From: Lamellibrachia satsuma
Taxonomy: Eukaryota > Annelida > Polychaeta > Sabellida > Siboglinidae
Assembly (NCBI GenBank): GCA_033239005.1
Contig: BSQZ01000004.1
Coordinates: 10,293,007-10,357,006 of the forward strand
Length of the DNA: 64,000 nt
Reading direction: 5' to 3'
How positions within the stretch are numbered: position 1 is the first letter of the stretch; every line of letters begins with the position of its first letter. The notes under the pieces are model-generated. The model was not told the DNA's origin. It was given only the letters and a program-made list of their open reading frames with translations, and searched no databases. The translations under genes were made by a program, and so were the position numbers. Shown in pieces: positions 58,127 through 64,000 of the stretch.

Positions 58127-58262
58127 CTTGAGGAAAGAGGTAATCACAAGTAGCATATGGAGAACATCCTCCATTCTCTATCTCGCAGGGATTGTAGGCA
58201 GCAAAGCATTGCCATCCGCTGCCATGAAAACCTTGAGGACATTTGCACTGCACACTGCCATC
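58127..58262 (-). CDS. Exon of an EGF-repeat extracellular protein
   Basis: 136 nt, ATTGCAG acceptor and GTTAGT donor, ending in phase 1. It encodes DGSVQCKCPQGFHGSGWQCF (the end of one EGF-like module, CxC...GxxGxGxxC) then AAYNPCEIENGGCSPYATCD and YLFPQ (the start of the next, CxxxxGGCxxxAxC). This spacing is that of EGF domains in stabilin/fasciclin-EGF or similar large cell-surface proteins; the exact protein cannot be named from one exon. No other exon was found within about 5 kb on either side, so introns are long. The exon has no defects and is likely host coding sequence. Confidence 0.85.
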
Positions 58263-58929
58263 CTGCAATGTCAAGTGTATTAGAATTCTTGTGAACATCT
58301 ACATCAATGAGTAGGAGTGCTTTATCGGTAACTTGATGAACTGCAATATTTAGTGGTCAGTCAGTGGGAAGTTAGGTTAATGGTCAGTCAATCCTGTCAT
58401 GTTAAACAACCTACTTCTATTTACACAATCATAAATGTACTGTTACTATTTCAATGACTCAACTGGTGTTGAACACCAGAAATTGTTCTCCCAGAAGATT
58501 ACTTTCCCTGACAATGTCCCCATAAAAATGTTCTTTACCAAAAGTATTTGTAATAACAAAGAAGTGTACAGACATGTTAAGTCTCCTGGAAACCTATAAA
58601 ATCATCTGTTCTTTGGCACATGAAAACAAATCCCCTGATTTCTGATGAAACATTGCATATTATTGTGTGGCCTAAGTAAACAAAAGATCACCAATCTCTC
58701 TTATTTCAATCAAGTTTAAATTTGTGCAGACTGGGCAATGGAGACTTGACTAATCAGACTACTAGATGGCGTCTATTCTAACTGTCCGTCAACTGACTGT
58801 CCAACAAACAGCAACAACTGAGCAAACAAAAATAAATAACCTGAACTGAAATATAAAGCCAACATCAATCAATCATATGTAATATAAAACTTGTCAAAAA
58901 GCTTTCGTTTATTTGTTGTAATTACTAAT

Positions 58930-59066
58930 TGTTTTGCTATGACATCTGTGCGCAAATGTTTTCGTGCCGTTTTATTATGTCTGTGCACGGATGTTTTGTG
59001 ACATCCATCCATGGACATTTCGTGGAGTTTTACTATGACGTCACTGCACGGACGTTTCATAGCATA
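58930..59066. repeat. Degenerate ~45-bp tandem repeat
   Basis: Three imperfect units of CTATGACATCTGTGCGCAAA / TGTCTGTGCACGGATGTTTT type directly before CR1 copy 3. Confidence 0.55.
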
Positions 59067-59067
59067 G

Positions 59068-59425
59068 TGTTTAAAACAGTAAACAGTTATGAGGATGTTG
59101 ATAGGAATATGTTCTTCAAACTTAAAGAAGGCAGTAGAACCAAAGGACACAAAGCAGCATTAGTTAAGGAACAGTGTAGGTTGAACATGCGAAAGTACTC
59201 TTTATCACAGAGGGTGATAAATGAATGGAACAAACTGCCAAATGATTGTGTTAATGCTTGTAGTGTGAATTTGTTTAAAAATAGAATTAACAGATATTTG
59301 ATAAGGGCGGGCTACACATAGATGAGAAAAGTGTTGGCCTCTCGATAAGCCAATGGCTTCCTTGTCCACTTGTTATCTGAAACTTGTTGTTTGGCATGAC
59401 AATATTGTTAAATCTTGTTAAATTC
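59068..59425 (+). pseudogene. CR1 LINE copy 3: 3' fragment
   Basis: Encodes the last ~80 residues of the same ORF2 (NSYEDVDRNMFFKLKEGSRT ... NRYLIRAGYT) and the 3' tail with TTAAATCTTGTTAAATTC. At DNA level it is very close to the 57.4-57.7 kb copy. It is strongly 5'-truncated, as expected from incomplete reverse transcription. Confidence 0.9.
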
Positions 59426-59618
59426 ACCTTTAGAACAACAATGTAAGGAAGACAATTGCATAAGTTCATTCTCAGAATCTAGTACAATTATTTGATATAT
59501 AATGATAGCAGTTTATTCAAAACAAAATAAACACAACATTTTGATAATACTTTCGTTATTCTGATAGCTAGATATATTAGATCAGGTGAAAAAAACCTGT
59601 TTTTCATTGTACTTGGAT

Positions 59619-59948
59619 CTACAATACAGGAATACATGTCTTGCCATGCGTAGCATTTTTACGTCTTTTAAGGAATAAATCGTATTTTCGTTGTTCTGTA
59701 ATAGTAAGTACATCACCAAAAAGTACTAACAATTTGTTTGCATTCAATCGATGAAATAATTTTGACTCATCTATAATATAGATCCATTGTAAAAATTTCC
59801 TCAAAAAAGGCATATCCTCGTAAGTATTCCAATAATTGCCGCAACCAGTGGCAGTGCACTCGTTGACCTTTTCGGGGAATTTGAAATGACGGCAAAAATC
59901 ACTCAACTTTACAACATTAAGCAATAATCCAATATTTAGAATATACAA
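59619..59948 (-). CDS. Unidentified 109-codon frame
   Basis: A minus-strand frame with MYILNIGLLLNVVKLSDFCR at the start and FLKRRKNATHGKTCIPVL at the end, containing four cysteines and a basic C-terminus. No family recognised. AT-rich context makes a chance frame of this length possible. It could be a terminal exon of an unknown gene. Confidence 0.25.
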   Translation of the reverse strand: MYILNIGLLLNVVKLSDFCRHFKFPEKVNECTATGCGNYWNTYEDMPFLRKFLQWIYIIDESKLFHRLNANKLLVLFGDVLTITEQRKYDLFLKRRKNATHGKTCIPVL

Positions 59949-60820
59949 AATGGAACTTCTTGATTATTGTTAAATACTGAAGACAACGTTCTGATCATTG
60001 AGCCTTGAAGTTGAGGAATCGGTAAGCTTGCATATATATATTATAGCCAATATTCCCAATAACCCTACATAGGCTAGCCGCTATCATCAAAGTTTAACGT
60101 TTTTACACTGCAATTACCTACCAATTGACAGCATTGATCTATCCAAGATGGCGGCACGGTGGGGTCAAATTTACAGGCCGACTTGCCATCCAGTTATATA
60201 TAGATCAGTGTTACCGTCCCACAAATGTCGACGAATGCTAATGTTGACACGTGAGTGGCCCCACTATGTGACGCCACTGTTGTAACCGTGGGGTTACTAT
60301 TTGGCGGGGTGAGGCTCCACCGTGCCGTTGGAGGGGGATTCTAATCCCCGCCTTTACTAGGCCTGTCAGAGGATTTGCCCTACGTGTCATATCATTGTAA
60401 AGGACACTCTTTCAGAAGTGCAAACAGTTTGACTCTAACTTAATTCTATGGGAAGATATAAATATTTAAAGGTCGCCACAGGTACGGGTAAATTTTTACA
60501 CATTCGATTTTAACAAATTTATAGATTACCAAGCACAGCCAGTGTCAGGTCCTTCACGATTTTTTACGCCTCTGAATCGAAGCCGTCTAACCAACTCTTG
60601 ACATTCATTGCGCACCTGTCAGGTCGGAACATTTCACATCTGCATCTAGTAAAACTGTCAAACATTCTTTCAACAAGACAGTTTCATTAATATCCTGCAT
60701 AGCCTCGTCAAAGTACATCTAGATTAGAATATCAGCAGGTAACCGACAGTGGTACATATTTTGAATCGGTTGGCTAAGATCGTCCATCTCCCAAGCAGAA
60801 CAGTATCGATGTGAGATCAG

Positions 60821-60900
60821 TGGGGCGCGATGGCATAATGGTTAGAAGGCCGGACTCTTAATCGAGAGAACTCGGTTTCGAATCCCACTGCAGTCGCTTC
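60821..60900 (+). repeat. tRNA-like head of a SINE
   Basis: GGGGCGCGATGGCATAATGG then TTAGAAGG holds an A-box-like element, CTCTTAA resembles a Lys anticodon loop, and GGTTTCGAATCCC is a B-box. Anticodon and T stems have mismatches, and downstream sequence CACAGTTCACTCAGCTGTAT is typical of tRNA-derived SINE bodies. It is therefore called a SINE head, not a functional tRNA. Confidence 0.6.
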
Positions 60901-61580
60901 GAACGATCTACCCCACGTTGCCACAGTTCACTCAGCTGTATAAATACAGACAGTGATAGAAATGTGAACGAATAGTCTTCGCGCAATTGCAGCGTGGCTG
61001 AATGCTTCCCAGAGAAGTTGAGATATTCTTTGAATGAACAGGTCTGCCAGGGGGACTAGATATCGCGTCATATAAGAACGTACCTTTTACCTTTATGCGT
61101 CCTACGTTTTGCAGTATGCGACGTGCAAGGGCCTTAATAATTTCTCTAACTGGAAAATCATTTTCTTTCGTGTCACATGTGGTTGTGTCGACAGCTGCCC
61201 CGGCAGCAGAATGTTTGGCCTGAGACACATCGGGTGTAATCTACACGGCTTACAGTTGTATCATGTTGTAGTTAAAACGTCGTTGCGCTTGCTTGAGGGT
61301 GATGTAAACGCGATGTAAAAGTAGATATCACAGCATTCAATCTGTCACATATCGTAACTTCTTTGTTTGTCAAATTCGTCTGCTTTCGTGTCTACGAGAT
61401 TCTTTGAATATATATTTTAACACTCTTAACATTTTATGTTTGAGCTTAATTTCATTTCATTTATTGAATATTTTGAGCATTTAGTCCACTCATAATTTTT
61501 GTTAGGTGATGCGCTTTGATTAGTAATCAGTTACATAAAATGCGCTATATGAAGAACCGGTACTATTAGTATTATTATTC
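60901..61580 (+). mobile_element. Probable SINE body and tail
   Basis: After the tRNA-like head the stretch ends with GCGCTATATGAAGAACCGG and an ATTATT run, a common invertebrate SINE tail (GCGCTATATAAA...TTATT). The total length of about 760 bp is long for one SINE, so it may contain an insertion or two merged copies. Confidence 0.4.
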
Positions 61581-61639
61581 AACGATCTTCAACATCTTCA
61601 AAATAAATGGTTTGGTGTGTTCTTATTGTTCCAGCCATG

Positions 61640-61771
61640 TCAAGTCGACGACTTCGGGTTCTGGCGAATAGTGGAAGTCGGTTTGAAAGGTCGACTTGTC
61701 GGCTCGTCTTCTTCGCTTTCGCTTGCAGCCAGAACACGGTCGAAATATGTTTTCAACAGGTTGCTAGTCAT
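61640..61771 (-). CDS. Possible 43-residue reading frame with upstream TATA box
   Basis: ATG at 61771 opens MTSNLLKTYFDRVLAASESE then EDEPTSRPF and stops at TGA 61640. TATAAA lies at 61815-61820, about 30 bp upstream of a plausible start of transcription. The acidic Ser/Glu/Asp run and codon pattern look gene-like, but no family is recognised and no donor site is evident. Confidence 0.25.
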   Translation of the reverse strand: MTSNLLKTYFDRVLAASESEEDEPTSRPFKPTSTIRQNPKSST

Positions 61772-62269
61772 AATGCTGCCGTGTCATGGAGATCAGCTCG
61801 TCGAAATAACCGCCTTTATATGCGATTCAGCAACCTTCTAAAACCACGTGATCATTGTCCCTATTCGGCAAATTTCTAATAATCACAAGGCGTGTAACAC
61901 TGTAACACAAATTACGCGACTACATCACGCCCCATAAAGCAACCAATCAAAGACGAACGCCCGCCACATAAGGCCGGGTTGCAACTTTGTTGCGACACTG
62001 TCTAAAATAGCATCACACTGGCGCATCATGCGTGTGTGTCGGCGGGAAATTGTATAAAATGTATCTAGTCATAAGAAAAAACACCAGCTCACTGATTGCA
62101 AAACATTCTCGAAGATTCTTAGAAACTGTCCATTGATTGGATCATATTCTACTCACTAGAGGCGCTTGATAAGACTGGGACCAAGATTTCTAAAAGGTTC
62201 TTGGAAACTTTCCATTCGTTTTAGAAGGCTCTACTCAGAAAAGGTCTGTAATACAAAAAGAAGTCACGT

Positions 62270-62420
62270 TGCGCATGCGCAACCAACAGAAATGTCACAA
62301 AGTTAAAGAAAATTAAAAAAGAGTCACGCAGTTAAAGACAATGTATGTCATAGAAATGTCACAATGCTAAAGAAAATGTCTTAACAATGTCACAAGCTAA
62401 AGAAAATGTCACAAAGATAC
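62270..62420. repeat. GTCACAAAGxTAAAGAAAAT repeat cluster
   Basis: Five or so imperfect copies of TGTCACAAAGCTAAAGAAAA, then CCTAAACC/CCCTACACC-rich sequence to 62470. No coding sequence. Confidence 0.6.
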
Positions 62421-62599
62421 CTATTCCTAAACCTGATTCTAACCATTATAATAACCCTACACCTAACCGCTAGATGATGTTAATACCAGAAAATAACACG
62501 GCAATTATCAAAAAGTCAATGAGTGCAAAGGTATTCTAGAAGGGTCTTAACTTTTCTATTCATTCTAAAATGCTATGCTCACTAGAGGCGCATCATCAG

Positions 62600-63096
62600 A
62601 TATACAATGGCATTCTACGTAGCTAAAACTGGTATTGCACTTAGCAAAAAGGGCTGCATACTTAGTTAAGTGTGACAACAGCTCAGGTCAAAGTATTACT
62701 TTTTTTAGACAAAAGTGGCACATGCTTTGTAAAATGCGTTACTAATTAATAAAAAAAAAGTTAAACCATACCTAAAACTGATATACACTTAACAAAAAGG
62801 ATTACATACGTAGCTAAGTACGACATTTGCACAGCTAAAAAGTGTTAGCAAAAACGCGTTACTACATTGCTAAGCTAAGGAAAAAAACATTAACTTACAA
62901 CTAAAAGTGGTACTTACTTGGCTAAAAAGTGCTAACATGCGGCTAAAAGTGCTACGTATTTACATGAAAAGCGCTAACACGCAACTAAGCGTGATACTTA
63001 CATTACTGTCGACGATGAATGAAGGCGATTTTACTTATCAATTACTAACATTGTCGCGTGCAAAAGCGTTAGTAGTGTGTTACGGTGGCATCACGC
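62600..63096. repeat. GCTAAAAGTG-type degenerate repeats
   Basis: Many interspersed motifs of the form GCTAAAA(A)GTGCTA / CTAAGTGTGACA. No gene recognised. Confidence 0.5.
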
Positions 63097-64000
63097 AAAG
63101 TCGTTCGCTTAAGGGTAGCAATTTTGTTTAATGGCGTCTTTTTTGCTACGCTTTCATTGAAATAGGCCACATACGTTTCCCCTTGATGTCGCCGTTTTAG
63201 CAAGCGGGAGGTTGCGCGTTTTTATTAAAATGGCGCCGTTTTAGGAAGCGAGTAGTTGCGCATGCACAACTGGAAACACGCGATGGGCGATTATTGACGT
63301 TTATAGTAAGCAAATTGGTTTGGTTACTAGGCAATAGGGGCGCTGTTTTATTACATTGGTTTATAAACTGTCCACCAAGATTGTCACAAGTGTCAAAACT
63401 ACCCACCAGGAGGCGGTAAAGTCACTATGCAACCGGAAGTGGCTCCGGGCCCCTCATGTCACATGGAATGATGTCATTGGCTCCACATTACTGAAGGCTT
63501 CGGAATCCTCCTGGTCCTTTTGGGGGTTCTCTGGGACCCTTCATAACTCTCCTGGTTCCATTAGGACCCTCCGATACGTCTCTCGGTAGATGTTTTAGTT
63601 CGTCTCTACATTATATTTTTCGCAAAACTCTTTTTAGTAAAAAGTTCTCCTGATTCCTGAACGCTTCGTTTAGTTCATAAACAGCTTTCTAACATCTTTT
63701 TACCACATTTATCGTTATATAAAAGGCGCTAACTGCCAGAAAACAACGCGGAATGTGTCTGTCAGGGGGTGGAGTAAAGTCGTTTGCCTAAGGGTAGCAA
63801 TTTAGAGTGATGGTGTCATACGCTATCCCCTAGATATCGCCACTTCAGGAAGCGAGTGATTGTGCGAATGTACAACCAGAAATGTGCATGAGGTTTTACA
63901 CACAAATTAGTTCGGTTACTAAGCGTTAGGGCCAGTTTTACAAAATAGTTCATATACTAGTCGCCAGGGGTACCACTAGTGTCAAGATTGTCCACGAAGG
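63097..64000. repeat. Large direct repeat at window end
   Basis: 63097-63415 and 63775-64000 are diverged direct copies: AAGTCGTTCGCTTAAGGGTA / AAGTCGTTTGCCTAAGGGTA, GGAAGCGAGTAGTTGCGCAT / GGAAGCGAGTGATTGTGCGA, GGTTACTAGGCAATAGGG / GGTTACTAAGCGTTAGGG. The second copy runs off the window. Confidence 0.75.

Noticed and set aside
60821..60900. Functional tRNA-Lys gene
   Set aside because: Mismatches in the anticodon and T stems and a SINE-type body and tail downstream.

Overview
This window is a piece of an intron-rich, AT-rich animal genome crowded with transposable elements. It is not bacterial or organellar. Recognisable host exons carry canonical GT/AG splice sites. Between them lie non-LTR retrotransposons (L2-like, CR1-like and another Jockey-superfamily type), a Penelope-like fragment, and DNA transposons of hAT, MULE, piggyBac, pogo/Tigger, CACTA-like and Ginger/KRBA2-like type. 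That mixture suits a marine invertebrate (sponge, cnidarian or similar), but I cannot fix the phylum from sequence alone.

Layout. (1) About 1.5-19.1 kb, minus strand: ten consecutive internal exons of an aminoacylase-1 (ACY1, M20 zinc peptidase) gene. All splice phases agree, and every expected metal or catalytic motif in this part is present. The first exon and the C-terminal exons were not found. The introns hold satellites, foldbacks, a Penelope-like endonuclease fragment and two decayed LINE fragments. (2) 19-25 kb: a pogo-type helix-turn-helix fragment, a LINE/SINE-type tail and a complete 1.57 kb hAT-like element with an 8-bp target duplication. (3) 25-32 kb: a pair of long inverted repeats made of TCATTTCGCGAAATGA-like palindromes enclosing a nearly full-length, broken L2-like LINE. 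(4) 33-38.4 kb: nested DNA transposons. A long-TIR element holds a CACTA-like transposase fragment, which is interrupted by a piggyBac-like MITE; the outer right TIR is interrupted by a MULE. (5) 39-53.9 kb: what looks like one hAT element (matching TIRs and near-identical 8-bp target duplications 15 kb apart) containing an old LINE, a nearly intact CR1 LINE and a Ginger/KRBA2-like integrase transposon with a Ulp1-type (C48) protease tail. (6) 54-64 kb: another TIR element, a THAP-domain exon, two CR1 3' fragments, one exon of an EGF-repeat protein, a tRNA-derived SINE-like sequence and large direct repeats at the end.

The most unusual observation is in ACY1. At three different introns the exon-intron junction itself, meaning the last or first 13-40 exon bases plus the splice site, is the seed of a tandem array. 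The true donor or acceptor therefore sits at the edge of a field of near-identical decoy splice sites: two donor arrays and one acceptor array of over 2 kb. All identifications come from reading translations and motifs by eye; no database search was run.
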